64,000 nucleotides of DNA from Bradyrhizobium sp. ISRA464 (GCF_029910095.1 NZ_CP094526.1:1984001-2048000); one strand, 5' to 3'; positions 17,971 to 27,220 are shown, counted from the first letter of the stretch. Notes: generated by a model not told the origin, from the sequence alone. Numbers and translations are program-made.

Positions 17971-19248
17971 GTGGTCATGCATATCGTCGATCGGCGGCTC
18001 AATCCGGGTAGCAAGAGCCTGGAGAACCGCCAGCGCTTCCTGCGGCGCGCCAAGGCGCTGGTTCAGGGAGCCGTAAAGAAGTCGTCGCAGAACCGGGACA
18101 TCAAGGATGTCCTGGAAGGCGGCGAAGTGACGATCCCGCTGGACGGCATGGACGAGCCGCGGTTCCGACGCGAGGGCGGCACGCGTGACATGGTGCTGCC
18201 CGGCAACAAGAAATTCGTCGAAGGCGACTGGTTGCCGCGTCCGAACCAGAGCGGAGCCAAGGGCTCGGGAGCCGGCGAGGGCGACAGCGAGGACGCGTTC
18301 CGTTTCGTGCTCAGCCGCGACGAGTTCGTCGACCTGTTCCTCGATGACTTGGAATTGCCGGACCTTGCCAAGCGCAAGCTTGCGGAGACCGAGAGCGAGG
18401 GCATCCAGCGCGCCGGCTACGCCACGTCGGGCTCGCCGGCGAACATCTCGATCAGCCGCACCGTGAGCCGGGCGCTGGCGCGCCGCGTGGCGCTGCGCCG
18501 ACCGCGCAAGGAGGACATCGAGGCCCTCGAGGCCGAACTTGCGGAATGTGAAGATGCGGCGCGCCGGCGCGAACTGCTGGCGCTGCTCGAGGCGCTGAAG
18601 GCGAAGGCCAAGCGGATCCCGTTCATCGATCCGATCGACATCCGCTACCGCCGTTTCGAGGCGGTGCCGAAACCGGTGGCGCAAGCTGTGATGTTCTGCC
18701 TGATGGACGTCTCGGGGTCGATGTCCGAGCACATGAAGGATCTGGCAAAGCGGTTCTACATGCTGCTCTACGTCTTCCTGAAGCGGCGTTATCGTCATGT
18801 CGAGATCGTGTTCATCCGTCATACCGACCGCGCCGAGGAGGTCGACGAGGAGACCTTTTTCCACGGGCCGGCCTCCGGCGGCACGTTGGTGTCGAGCGCG
18901 CTGGTCGCGATGGACGAGATCGTTCGTACGCGCTTCCGCCCGGCGGACTGGAACATCTACGCCGCCCAGGCCTCCGACGGCGACAACATGACGTCCGACA
19001 GCGCGCTGACGGGCCAGCTTCTGACCGATAGGATCCTGCCGGTGAGCCAGTTCTTCGCCTATCTCGAGGTCGGCGAGGCCGCCAACTACACCTTCGACAT
19101 GCCAGATTCCTCGCTCTGGACGCTCTACGAGCGCCTGCGCAACGATGGCGCGCCGCTGTCGATGCGCAAGGTGAGCGAGCGCGGTGAAATCTTCCCGGTG
19201 TTCCAGGACCTGTTCAAGCGCCGCGGCAAGCAGGAAAGGGTTGCGTGA
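17971..19248 (+). CDS. yeaH: YeaH/YhbH family protein (DUF444), VWA-like
   Basis: 425 residues from GTG at 17971, placed 8 bases after GAGGGAAG; an ATG two codons later (17977) is the alternative. The start region HIVDRRLNPGSKSLENRQRFLRR matches YeaH. A von Willebrand-type metal site DVSGS lies at 246-250. The region 75-115 is low complexity and charged (Gly/Ser/Glu). The family is co-conserved with PrkA/YeaG and acts in the same stress response, though its biochemical role is not established. The stop overlaps the spoVR start (TGATG), so translational coupling is likely. Confidence 0.94.
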   Translation: MVMHIVDRRLNPGSKSLENRQRFLRRAKALVQGAVKKSSQNRDIKDVLEGGEVTIPLDGMDEPRFRREGGTRDMVLPGNKKFVEGDWLPRPNQSGAKGSGAGEGDSEDAFRFVLSRDEFVDLFLDDLELPDLAKRKLAETESEGIQRAGYATSGSPANISISRTVSRALARRVALRRPRKEDIEALEAELAECEDAARRRELLALLEALKAKAKRIPFIDPIDIRYRRFEAVPKPVAQAVMFCLMDVSGSMSEHMKDLAKRFYMLLYVFLKRRYRHVEIVFIRHTDRAEEVDEETFFHGPASGGTLVSSALVAMDEIVRTRFRPADWNIYAAQASDGDNMTSDSALTGQLLTDRILPVSQFFAYLEVGEAANYTFDMPDSSLWTLYERLRNDGAPLSMRKVSERGEIFPVFQDLFKRRGKQERVA

Positions 19249-20795
19249 TGGCATCTTCCGGCGAGTTGCTGTTCGAGGGCGCCGACTGGGACTTCCGTAC
19301 CTTGCAGCGGGTTCACGACGCCTGCGAGGAGATCGCGCGCACCGAACTCGGCCTGGATATCTATCCGAACCAGATCGAGGTCATCACTGCCGAGCAGATG
19401 CTCGACGCCTATTCGTCAGTCGGCATGCCGCTGTTCTACAAGCACTGGTCGTTCGGCAAGCAGTTCGCCTTCCAGGAGGCGTCCTATCGCAAGGGCCTGA
19501 TGGGCCTCGCCTATGAGATCGTGATCAACTCGTCGCCGTGCATCTCCTATTTGATGGAGGAGAACACCGCGACAATGCAGACGCTGGTGATTGCGCACGC
19601 GGCCTTCGGGCACAATCATTTCTTCAAGAACAACTACCTGTTCAAGCAGTGGACCGACGCCGACGGCATCCTCGACTATCTCGAGTTCGCCAAGGCCTAC
19701 ATCTCGGCTTGCGAGGACCGTCACGGCAGCGAGGCGGTGGAACGGACGCTCGATGCCGCGCATGCGCTGATGTCGCACGGCGTCGACCGCTATCCCGGCA
19801 AGAAGGCGCTCGACCTCCGCACTGAGGAAAAGCGCGCCGGAGAGCGCCGGCAGCACGAGGAGAGCATCTTCAACGATTTGTGGCGGACGGTGCCGCACAC
19901 CAAGACCAAGAGCAAGGCTGCGCTCACGGCCGAGCGCCGCCGTGCGCTGCTCGGGCTGCCGCAGGAGAATATCCTTTATTTCCTGGAGAAGTCCGCGCCC
20001 CGGCTGCAGCCCTGGCAGCGCGAGATCATCCGTATCGTTCGCCACATCGCGCAGTACTTCTATCCGCAGAGCCAGACCAAGGTGATGAACGAGGGCACCG
20101 CCACCTACGTCCATTATCGCATCATCAATCGCCTGCACCGGCAGGGCCGGATCACCGACGGCAATTTCCTGGAGTTCCTGCAGTCGCACACCAATGTGGT
20201 GTTCCAGCCCGAATTCGACGACCGCCGCTACTCGGGCTTCAATCCTTATGCGCTCGGCTTTGCGATGATGCAGGACATCGAGCGGATCGTGACCAATCCG
20301 GAGGAGGAAGACCGCGAGTGGTTCCCCGATATCGCGGGCAAGGGCGACGTCGAGGGTGTGCTGCGCGAGATCTGGAGCAATTATCGCGACGAAAGCTTCA
20401 TCGGCCAGTTCCTCAGCCCGGCGCTGATCCGTCGCTTCCGCATGTTCCACCTGCACGACGATCCCGCCGAGAGCGCAGGGATCAGGGTCGATGCGATCCA
20501 CGACGAGCGCGGCTATCGCCGGGTTCGTCGCGAGCTGGCGCGGCAATACGACGTCGGCTTCGTCGATGCCAATATCGAGGTGGTCGATGTCGATCTCGCC
20601 GGCGATCGCCGGCTGCTGCTGCGCCACACCACGGTGAAGGGCGCGCAACTCAACGAGACCGACACGCGGCGCGTGCTGCAGCACCTCGCCGATCTCTGGA
20701 GCTACGACGTTGCGTTGACCGAGGTCGATGGCACCGCCGACAAGGTGCTGAAGGAATACGTCATCAGCCCGCGCGCGGCGGCGATTGCGGCGTAG
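19248..20795 (+). CDS. spoVR: SpoVR family protein (YcgB homologue)
   Basis: 515 residues from ATG at 19248, which overlaps the yeaH stop; a GTG at 19245 is also in frame. The family blocks are evident: DIYPNQIEVITAEQMLDAY, the region MPLFYKHWSFGKQF, the helix HAAFGHNHFFKNN, and MNEGTATYVHYRI. SpoVR is named from Bacillus spore cortex formation but is widespread in non-sporulating proteobacteria beside prkA and yeaH. The His/Glu-rich helices HNHFF and MNEGTA hint at a metal site. It is the last gene of the operon. Confidence 0.95.
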   Translation: MASSGELLFEGADWDFRTLQRVHDACEEIARTELGLDIYPNQIEVITAEQMLDAYSSVGMPLFYKHWSFGKQFAFQEASYRKGLMGLAYEIVINSSPCISYLMEENTATMQTLVIAHAAFGHNHFFKNNYLFKQWTDADGILDYLEFAKAYISACEDRHGSEAVERTLDAAHALMSHGVDRYPGKKALDLRTEEKRAGERRQHEESIFNDLWRTVPHTKTKSKAALTAERRRALLGLPQENILYFLEKSAPRLQPWQREIIRIVRHIAQYFYPQSQTKVMNEGTATYVHYRIINRLHRQGRITDGNFLEFLQSHTNVVFQPEFDDRRYSGFNPYALGFAMMQDIERIVTNPEEEDREWFPDIAGKGDVEGVLREIWSNYRDESFIGQFLSPALIRRFRMFHLHDDPAESAGIRVDAIHDERGYRRVRRELARQYDVGFVDANIEVVDVDLAGDRRLLLRHTTVKGAQLNETDTRRVLQHLADLWSYDVALTEVDGTADKVLKEYVISPRAAAIAA

Positions 20796-21032
20796 CGGAC
20801 GCAAGCGCCGCTGCGTCGACCGTCGTACGGAATGGATTTCTCGCTTGATGAACCTTCGTGACCATCGAAGGTCTGCATCGCGAACATCACAGAAACATTC
20901 AGCTCACATGGCGCCGTCGCGCCGAGCGCGCCAAGGTGATTGCCGGCGCGCGGAAATTTCTTGGTGATTGCCTGCGCGGACGCGATTGATAATGTGCGCC
21001 GCGTCAAGAAAACCAAGAAGAGGACTTTACTC

Positions 21033-22223
21033 TTGTCAACTCGCACATGTCTGGCGGGCTCTCTCGCCATTGCCGCGCTAACGGCCTCGCTGATCTCGCC
21101 GTCTGTTGCAGCCGAGACTTCGATCAAGATCGGCAACACCGCACCCTATAGCGGCCCGGCATCTGCCTACGGCACGATTGCGCGTGCCGAGGCGGCGTAT
21201 TTCCAGATGCTCAACGATCAGGGCGGCATCAACGGCCGCAAGATCGACTTCGAAAGTCTCGACGACGCCTATTCGCCGTCGAAGATGGTCGAGCAGACGC
21301 GCAAGCTGGTCGAGCAGGATGAGGTGCTCGCGCTCTTCAGCGCGGTCGGCACCGCGCCCAACATCGCTGTCCAGAAGTACCTCAACATCAAGCACGTGCC
21401 CCAGCTCTTCGTCTCGTCGGGCGCGACGCGGTGGAACGATCCGAAGCATTCCCCCTGGACGGTCGGCTTCAATCCGACCTACGAGCTCGAAGGCAAGCTT
21501 TACGCAAAATACATCCTGAAGACCAAGCCGGATGCGAAGATCGCCGTCATCACGCCGAACGAGGATGCCGGCAAGGACTATCTGAAGGGTTTCAAGGAAG
21601 GGCTCGGCGAGCATGTCGGCCAGATCGTCGCGGAGACGACCTATCTGACGACCGACCCGACCATCGATTCACAGATGGTGACGATGCGTGAGTCGGGCGC
21701 GGACGTGTTTTTCGCGGAGGCGACGCCGAAATTCGCGGCGCAGGCGCTGCGCAAGGCGGCGGGCATGGGCTGGAAGCCGCTGACCATCCTGCCGTCGGTG
21801 TCCAACTCGGTCTCGGCGGTGCTCGAACCGGCCGGGCTTGAAAACGTGGTCGGCGTGGTGACCGGCCTTTATTTGAAGGACCCGACGGATCCCCGCTGGG
21901 CCGACGATCCCGGGCAGAAGGAGTTTTCGGCCTGGATGAAGAAGTACCAGCCGAACGCCAGCCCGGGCGATCTCTTCAACGTGCAGGGCTACACCGTCGC
22001 GCAGGTCATGACGGCTGTGCTGAAGAACTGCAACGGCGACTACAGCCGCGACAACATCATCAAGCAGGCGACCAACCTGAAGGCGCTGGACATGCCGATG
22101 CTGTTGCCGGGCATCAAGATCCAGACCGAGCCTGACAACGTGACGCCGATCCGGCAGATCCAGATGGCGCGGTTCGACGGCAAGTCCTGGGCGCTGTTCG
22201 GCGATGTTCTGAGCGACAACTAA
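21033..22223 (+). CDS. Branched-chain amino acid ABC transporter type substrate-binding protein (Leu/Ile/Val family)
   Basis: 396 residues from TTG at 21033, which has AAGAGGA about 9 bases upstream and gives a clean Sec signal (SLAIAALTASLISPSVAA). An open frame back to 20940 has no signal-like N-terminus. The mature protein has the periplasmic binding fold of the LivJ/Peripla_BP_6 type: IKIGNTAPYSGPASAYGTIA, GGINGRKIDFESLDDAYSP, and VPQLFVSSGATRWNDP. No permease or ATPase genes are adjacent, so it is an orphan binding protein. A related protein lies at 58670-59896. The ligand is unknown; members of this subclass also bind aromatic acids. Confidence 0.88.
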   Translation: MSTRTCLAGSLAIAALTASLISPSVAAETSIKIGNTAPYSGPASAYGTIARAEAAYFQMLNDQGGINGRKIDFESLDDAYSPSKMVEQTRKLVEQDEVLALFSAVGTAPNIAVQKYLNIKHVPQLFVSSGATRWNDPKHSPWTVGFNPTYELEGKLYAKYILKTKPDAKIAVITPNEDAGKDYLKGFKEGLGEHVGQIVAETTYLTTDPTIDSQMVTMRESGADVFFAEATPKFAAQALRKAAGMGWKPLTILPSVSNSVSAVLEPAGLENVVGVVTGLYLKDPTDPRWADDPGQKEFSAWMKKYQPNASPGDLFNVQGYTVAQVMTAVLKNCNGDYSRDNIIKQATNLKALDMPMLLPGIKIQTEPDNVTPIRQIQMARFDGKSWALFGDVLSDN

Positions 22224-22236
22224 TCGCCAAAACGCG

Positions 22237-22274
22237 AACCGGGCCTTCCGGCGAAGTCCGGAAGGCCCGGGTTG
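22237..22274. terminator. Strong GC-rich hairpin between convergent genes
   Basis: GGGCCTTCCGG (22241-22251) pairs perfectly with CCGGAAGGCCC (22258-22268) around the loop CGAAGT, extended by AACC/GGTT with one bulge. It lies 14 bases after the binding-protein stop and before the stop of korB, which converges from the other side. The stem is nearly symmetric, so it can terminate both transcripts. No long T tract follows. Confidence 0.7.
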
Positions 22275-22289
22275 AAACCAAGCTGGGAC

Positions 22290-23345
22290 TCAGCGCAGGC
22301 TGGCGTTGATCTTGTCCAGCACAGCCGAGCCGGGGCACAGCGCCTTCTCATCGAGCGTGTTGAGCGGCGTCTCGACGGTGTCGAGATGGGTGTGCAGATC
22401 CTCGGCGTCCGGATCGACATAGAGCAGTCCGGTGACGATCTGGCCCTTGGCCGCGTGCTTCTGCAGGAAGGTCATCGCACCCAGGCGATCATGCGGATCG
22501 TAGTCGGCGTCGAGCTTGCGCAGCGCAAGCCGCGAGCCGTCATGCTGCTCGACCACCTGCACCGTGCCCGGCGCGTAATCGACGCTGATCGGATCGCGGC
22601 CGACCAGCACGTCGAGGCGGTTCACCGCGTCGTTGTGTTCGCGGACATAGTCGAAGCTCTTGGTCGATCCGGCGTGGTTGTTGAAGGCGATGCAGGGGCT
22701 GATCACGTCGATGAAGGACGCGCCCTTGTGGCGGATCGCGGCCGCGATCAGCGGCACCAATTGGGTCTTGTCGCCGGAGAAGCTGCGCGCCACGAAGGTC
22801 GCACCGAGCTGCAGCGCGATCGCGACGAGGTCGATCGCATTGTCGGTGTTGGTGACGCCCTTCTTGGACTTCGAGCCGCGGTCGGCGGTGGCCGAGAACT
22901 GGCCCTTGGTCAGGCCATACACGCCGTTGTTCTCGACGATGTAGGTCATGTTGACGCCGCGCCGGATCGAATGCGCGAACTGGCCGAAGCCGATCGAAGC
23001 GGAATCGCCGTCGCCGGAGACGCCGAGATAGATCAGATCGCGGTTGGCGAGGTTGGCGCCGGTCAGGACCGACGGCATGCGGCCGTGCACCGAGTTGAAG
23101 CCGTGCGAGTTGCCGAGGAAGTAGTCCGGCGTCTTCGATGAGCAGCCGATGCCGGAGATCTTCGCCACCCGATGCGGCTCGATCGAGAGCTCGTAGCAGG
23201 CCTCGATGATCGAGGCGGTGATCGAGTCGTGGCCGCAGCCGGCGCACAGCGTCGAGATCTTCCCCTCGTAGTCGCGATGGGTGTAGCCGAGCTCGTTCTT
23301 CTTCAGGCCGGGATGATGGAATTTGGGCTTTGCAATGTAGGTCAT
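22290..23345 (-). CDS. korB: 2-oxoacid:ferredoxin oxidoreductase beta subunit
   Basis: 351 residues from ATG at 23345; the open frame upstream to 23450 is only the intergenic repeat read through. Cluster cysteines are Cys34 and Cys37 (CAGCGHD) and Cys68 (GIGCSSK). The thiamine diphosphate/magnesium site is GVSGDGDSASIG at 108-119, with ENNGVYGLTKGQ after it. With KorA it oxidatively decarboxylates a 2-oxoacid, most likely 2-oxoglutarate, to the acyl-CoA and reduces an iron-sulfur acceptor. It is the third gene of a minus-strand set with korA and an FAD/Fe-S protein. Confidence 0.93.
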   Translation of the reverse strand: MTYIAKPKFHHPGLKKNELGYTHRDYEGKISTLCAGCGHDSITASIIEACYELSIEPHRVAKISGIGCSSKTPDYFLGNSHGFNSVHGRMPSVLTGANLANRDLIYLGVSGDGDSASIGFGQFAHSIRRGVNMTYIVENNGVYGLTKGQFSATADRGSKSKKGVTNTDNAIDLVAIALQLGATFVARSFSGDKTQLVPLIAAAIRHKGASFIDVISPCIAFNNHAGSTKSFDYVREHNDAVNRLDVLVGRDPISVDYAPGTVQVVEQHDGSRLALRKLDADYDPHDRLGAMTFLQKHAAKGQIVTGLLYVDPDAEDLHTHLDTVETPLNTLDEKALCPGSAVLDKINASLR

Positions 23346-23367
23346 GACTGCACCTGCGCTGCCCGCC

Positions 23368-23458
23368 ACGTCATGGCCGGGCTTGTCCCGGCCATCCACG
23401 TCTTGGCCGGGAAAAAGGAAGTCGTGGATGCCCGGCACGAGGCCGGGCATGACGCCGG
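23368..23458. repeat. Palindromic repeat with GCCGGGC/GTCGTGGATGCCCGG arms
   Basis: The gap between korA and korB carries CATGGCCGGGCTTGTCCCGG, then CATCCACGTC, and further on GTCGTGGATGCCCGGCACGA and GGCCGGGCATGACG, which are partly inverse complements. If read through in either direction it gives the peptide-like GLVPAIH/GLVPGIH that is often mis-annotated in Bradyrhizobium and Rhodopseudomonas genomes. It is a dispersed repeat, not a gene. Confidence 0.65.
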
Positions 23459-23475
23459 AAAGATCGGATGATCGA

Positions 23476-25323
23476 TCATGACACGGCCTTGCGGAGAGGG
23501 GTCACCTTGAGATGATCCTGGTGGTCGCCGATCGCGTTGGCGATGAAGCGCGCGGTGATCGGCGTGCCGTCATAGTGCAGGATCGGCACCAGCCGGACCG
23601 GGTCGATGCCGTTCTCGTTGACGATGAGTTGGCGGAGCTGGGCGTCGCGGTTCTGCTCGACCACATACACAAAATCATGGTCGGCGATGAAGCTCGCGAC
23701 GCTGGAGTGGAACGGGAAGGCCCGAATGCGCAGACGGTCGAGCTGATGGCCGCGCGCCTCCAGGATGCCGATCGCCTCGTCCATCGCCGGCGAGGTCGAG
23801 CCGAAATAGATCACGCCATACTTGGTCGGCTTCGCCGCATTGGCTTGCAGCGGCCGCGGCACCATGTCCTGGGCGGTCTCGAACTTGCGCACCAGGCGCT
23901 GCATGTTGTCGGCGTAGACGGCGCCTTCCTCCGAATAGCGCGCGTAACGGTCACGCGAGGTGCCGCGGGTGAAGTAGGAGCCCTTGGTCGGATGCGTGCC
24001 GGGATAGGTGCGATAGGGGATGCCGTCGCCGTCGACGTCGAGGTAGCGGCCGAAGTCGCGGCCTTCCTCCAGCATCTCCGCGGTCATCACCTTGCCGCGG
24101 TCGTACTGGCGGGCGTCGTCCCATTTCAGCGGACGGCACAGCCGGTGATTCATGCCGATGTCGAGATCGAGCATCAGGAAGATCGTAGTCTGCAGCCGCT
24201 CGGCGAGATCGAAGGCCGCCGCGGCGAACTCGAAAGCCTCTGCCGGATCTTCCGGGAACAGCAGCACGTGCTTGGTATCGCCATGAGAGGCGTAGGCGCA
24301 GGCGATGACGTCGCATTGCTGTGTGCGGGTCGGCATGCCGGTCGAGGGGCCGGCGCGCTGGATGTTCATGATCACGGCCGGGATCTCGGCGAAATAGGAC
24401 AAGCCGATGAACTCGGTCATCAGCGAGATGCCGGGGCCCGAGGTTGCGGTGAAGGCCCGCGCGCCGTTCCAGGAGGCGCCGATCACGATGCCGATCGAGG
24501 CGAGTTCGTCCTCGCCCTGCACGATTGCGTATTTCGCCTTTCCGGTCTCGGGATCGTGGCGATACTTCTTGCAATGGCTGGTGAAGGCTTCCGCGACCGA
24601 GGATGACGGCGTGATCGGATACCAGGCGCAGACGGTGGCGCCGCCATAGACGGCGCCGAGCGCAGCCGCGCTGTTGCCCTCGAGGAAGATGCGGTCGCCG
24701 ACCTTGTCGGTCTTCTTCACCCGCAGTCCGATCGGGCACTTCAGGTTCTGCAGTGCCCAGTCGCGGCCGAGATGCAGCGCGTGGACGTTGGAGGACAACA
24801 GCTTCTCCTTGCCCTTGTACTGTTCGCCGATCAGCTGCTCGACCAGCTTGGGATCCATGTCGAGCAGCGCACAGAGCGCGCCGAGATAGATGATGTTCTT
24901 GAACAGCTGGCGCTGCCGCGGATCGGTGTAGGTCGAGTTGGTGATAGCGGTCAGCGGCACGCCGATGACGGTGATGTCCTCGCGGAACTTGGACGACGGC
25001 ATCGGCTTGGTCGAGTCGTAGAACAGATAGCCGCCGGGCTCGATCGAGGCGACGTCCTTGTCCCAGGTCTGCGGGTTCATCGCCACCATCATGTCGACGC
25101 CACCGCGGGCGCCGAGATGGCCGGCTTCGGTGACCCGCACCTCGTACCAGGTCGGCAGGCCCTGGATGTTGGAGGGGAAGATGTTGCGCGGCGAAACCGG
25201 AACGCCGTGGCGCAGGATCGAGCGCGCGAACAGTTCGTTAGCGCTCGCCGAGCCCGAACCGTTGACGTTGGCGAAGCGGACGACGAAGTCGTTTACGCTG
25301 CTGATCGGGCTTTGGACTGACAT
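23476..25323 (-). CDS. korA: 2-oxoacid:ferredoxin oxidoreductase alpha subunit (gamma-alpha fusion)
   Basis: 615 residues from ATG at 25323; the frame upstream overlaps the preceding gene and looks spurious. The N-terminal 190 residues form the gamma domain (FANVNGSGSASANELFAR, TEAGHLGARGGVDMMVAMNPQ). From about 220 the alpha domain begins (EGNSAAALGAVYGGATVCAWYPITPSSSVAEAF), with a CoA/TPP-interacting core and the tract QRAGPSTGMPTRTQQ. The gamma-alpha fusion is typical of aerobic 2-oxoglutarate:ferredoxin oxidoreductases. Its start lies 31 bases inside the end of the upstream FAD/Fe-S gene, and korB follows 130 bases later. Confidence 0.94.
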   Translation of the reverse strand: MSVQSPISSVNDFVVRFANVNGSGSASANELFARSILRHGVPVSPRNIFPSNIQGLPTWYEVRVTEAGHLGARGGVDMMVAMNPQTWDKDVASIEPGGYLFYDSTKPMPSSKFREDITVIGVPLTAITNSTYTDPRQRQLFKNIIYLGALCALLDMDPKLVEQLIGEQYKGKEKLLSSNVHALHLGRDWALQNLKCPIGLRVKKTDKVGDRIFLEGNSAAALGAVYGGATVCAWYPITPSSSVAEAFTSHCKKYRHDPETGKAKYAIVQGEDELASIGIVIGASWNGARAFTATSGPGISLMTEFIGLSYFAEIPAVIMNIQRAGPSTGMPTRTQQCDVIACAYASHGDTKHVLLFPEDPAEAFEFAAAAFDLAERLQTTIFLMLDLDIGMNHRLCRPLKWDDARQYDRGKVMTAEMLEEGRDFGRYLDVDGDGIPYRTYPGTHPTKGSYFTRGTSRDRYARYSEEGAVYADNMQRLVRKFETAQDMVPRPLQANAAKPTKYGVIYFGSTSPAMDEAIGILEARGHQLDRLRIRAFPFHSSVASFIADHDFVYVVEQNRDAQLRQLIVNENGIDPVRLVPILHYDGTPITARFIANAIGDHQDHLKVTPLRKAVS

Positions 25324-27092
25324 GTGGATCCTGCGTGAACCATATCGATGAGGTACTTCTGCATGTCCCAGGCGCCGGTCGGGCAGCGCTCGGCACACAG
25401 CCCGCAATGCAGGCAGACGTCTTCGTCTTTCACCATGACGCGGCCGGTCTTCAGGTCGCCCGAGACATAGAGCTCCTGGTCGTGACGCGGCGAGGGCGCC
25501 TTCAGCCGCTGCCGCAGGTCATCCTCTTCACCGTTCTGGGTGAAGGTGATGCAATCCATCGGACAGATGTCGGCGCAGGCGTCGCATTCGATGCAGAGCG
25601 GCGCGGAAAACACCGTCTGCACGTCGCAATTGAGGCAGCGCTGCGCCTCGCCGAGCGCGAGCTTGAGGTCGTAGCCGAGCTCGACCTCGGCACGGATGTC
25701 CTTCAGCGCGATCACCTTGTCGCGATGCGGCACCTTGAAGCGCTTGTCGGCGGAGATGTCGTTGTCGTAGCTCCACTCGTGGATGCCCATCTTCTGCGAA
25801 GAGACCTCCACCTCGGGCAGCGGGCGCTCGTTGATGTCCTCGCCGGACAGCATCCGGTGGATGGAGAGCGCGGCGTCGTGGCCGTGCGCCACCGCCCAGA
25901 TGATGTTCTTCGGCCCGAACGCCGCGTCGCCGCCGAAGAACACCTTCGGATTGGTCGAGACGAACGTCTTGGGATCGACCTTCGGCATGTGCCACTTGTC
26001 GAACTCGATGCCGCAATCCGCTTCGATCCAGGGGAAGGCGTTCTCCTGGCCGACCGCAACGAGCACGTCATCGCAGGGCACGGTCTCGTCCGGCTCGCCG
26101 GACGGCACCAGGTTGCGGCGGCCCTTGGCGTCGTATTCCGCCTTCACCTTCTGGAAGGTGACGCCAGTGAGCTTGCCGTTGTCGTGAACGAAGGCGACCG
26201 GCACCATGAAGTTGAGGATCGGGATGTCCTCGTGCATGGCGTCTTCCTTCTCCCACGGCGAGGCCTTCATCTCCTCGAAGCCGGAGCGGACGATCACCTT
26301 GACGCTCTCGCCGCCGAGGCGGCGCGCAGTGCGGCAGCAGTCCATCGCGGTGTTGCCGCCGCCGAGCACGATGACGCGGCGGCCGATCTTGTCGATATGG
26401 CCGAAGGAGACCGAGGCCAGCCATTCGATGCCGATATGGATGTTGGCGGCGGCTTCCTTGCGGCCGGGGATGTCGAGCTCGCGGCCGCGCGGCGCGCCGC
26501 TGCCGACGAAGATCGCGTCATAATTCTCGGCCAGCAGCTGCTTCAGGCTGTCGACGCGCTGGCCGCCCTTGAACTCGACGCCGATGTTGAGGATGTAGTC
26601 GGTTTCCTCGTCGATCACGCTGTCGGGCAGCCGGAACTTCGGAATCTGGCTGCGCATCATGCCGCCGGCCTTGGGATCGCCGTCGAACACGGTGCAGTGA
26701 TAGCCGAGCGGCGCAAGGTCGCGCGCCACCGTAAGCGACGCAGGGCCACCGCCGACCAGCGCGATGCGGCGGCCGTTCTTCGGACCCGGCTTCGGCAGGC
26801 GGTGCTTGATGTCGTCCTTGAAGTCGGCGGCGACGCGCTTCAGGCGGCAGATCGCGACCGGATTTTCCTCGACGCGCCCGCGGCGGCATGCCGGCTCGCA
26901 TGGACGGTCGCAGGTGCGTCCCAAGATCCCGGGAAACACGTTCGACTTCCAATTAATCATGTAGGCGTCGCTGTAACGCCCCTCAGCAATCAACCGGATG
27001 TACTCAGGAACGGGGGTGTGTGCGGGGCAGGCCCATTGGCAATCGACTACTTTGTGGAAGTAATCCGGCGCCGAGATATCAGTCGGTTTCAT
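25293..27092 (-). CDS. GltD-like FAD/NAD(P) oxidoreductase with two [4Fe-4S] clusters
   Basis: 599 residues. The N-terminal helical Fe-S domain has Cys18, Cys22, Cys61, Cys65 and Cys69 (CDRPCEPAC), as in the small subunit of glutamate synthase and NfnB. FAD and NAD(P) binding motifs follow: VGGGPAS (113-119) and VLGGGNTAMDC (near 248-262). The C-terminus adds two ferredoxin motifs, C500-C503-C506-C510 and C560-C563-C566-C570. The arrangement fits an electron carrier that passes KorAB electrons to NAD(P)+. The ATG is preceded by AAGGTAGGA. It heads the kor operon and overlaps korA by 31 bases. Confidence 0.88.
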   Translation of the reverse strand: MKPTDISAPDYFHKVVDCQWACPAHTPVPEYIRLIAEGRYSDAYMINWKSNVFPGILGRTCDRPCEPACRRGRVEENPVAICRLKRVAADFKDDIKHRLPKPGPKNGRRIALVGGGPASLTVARDLAPLGYHCTVFDGDPKAGGMMRSQIPKFRLPDSVIDEETDYILNIGVEFKGGQRVDSLKQLLAENYDAIFVGSGAPRGRELDIPGRKEAAANIHIGIEWLASVSFGHIDKIGRRVIVLGGGNTAMDCCRTARRLGGESVKVIVRSGFEEMKASPWEKEDAMHEDIPILNFMVPVAFVHDNGKLTGVTFQKVKAEYDAKGRRNLVPSGEPDETVPCDDVLVAVGQENAFPWIEADCGIEFDKWHMPKVDPKTFVSTNPKVFFGGDAAFGPKNIIWAVAHGHDAALSIHRMLSGEDINERPLPEVEVSSQKMGIHEWSYDNDISADKRFKVPHRDKVIALKDIRAEVELGYDLKLALGEAQRCLNCDVQTVFSAPLCIECDACADICPMDCITFTQNGEEDDLRQRLKAPSPRHDQELYVSGDLKTGRVMVKDEDVCLHCGLCAERCPTGAWDMQKYLIDMVHAGSTCQSKARSAA

Positions 27093-27204
27093 TCCTACCT
27101 TTGACCCGCGCGAAAAATGCCAGAGCTTGCGCGGCCTTATTGTTGACGACGAACGCTCACGCGACGTTGTTCTGGTTTTTGAATTGGATCATAGGCTTAT
27201 CTTA

Positions 27205-27220
27205 TTAGAGCCGTTCCAGA
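27205..27220. promoter_or_regulatory. Possible iron-control (Irr/Fur-like) palindrome upstream of the kor operon
   Basis: The sequence TTAGAGCCGTTCCAGA is an imperfect palindrome; a perfect form would be TTAGAACCGTTCTAA, close to the rhizobial iron control element as I remember it. It lies 113 bases upstream of the start of the FAD/Fe-S gene, in a locally AT-rich stretch (27160-27230) suited to a promoter. An iron-sulfur enzyme set is a sensible target for such control. Two positions deviate, so this is tentative. Confidence 0.3.

Noticed and set aside
23346..23475. N-terminal extension of korB with the peptide GLVPGIH
   Set aside because: This is the translation of a dispersed palindromic repeat. 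The ATG at 23345 starts directly at family homology.
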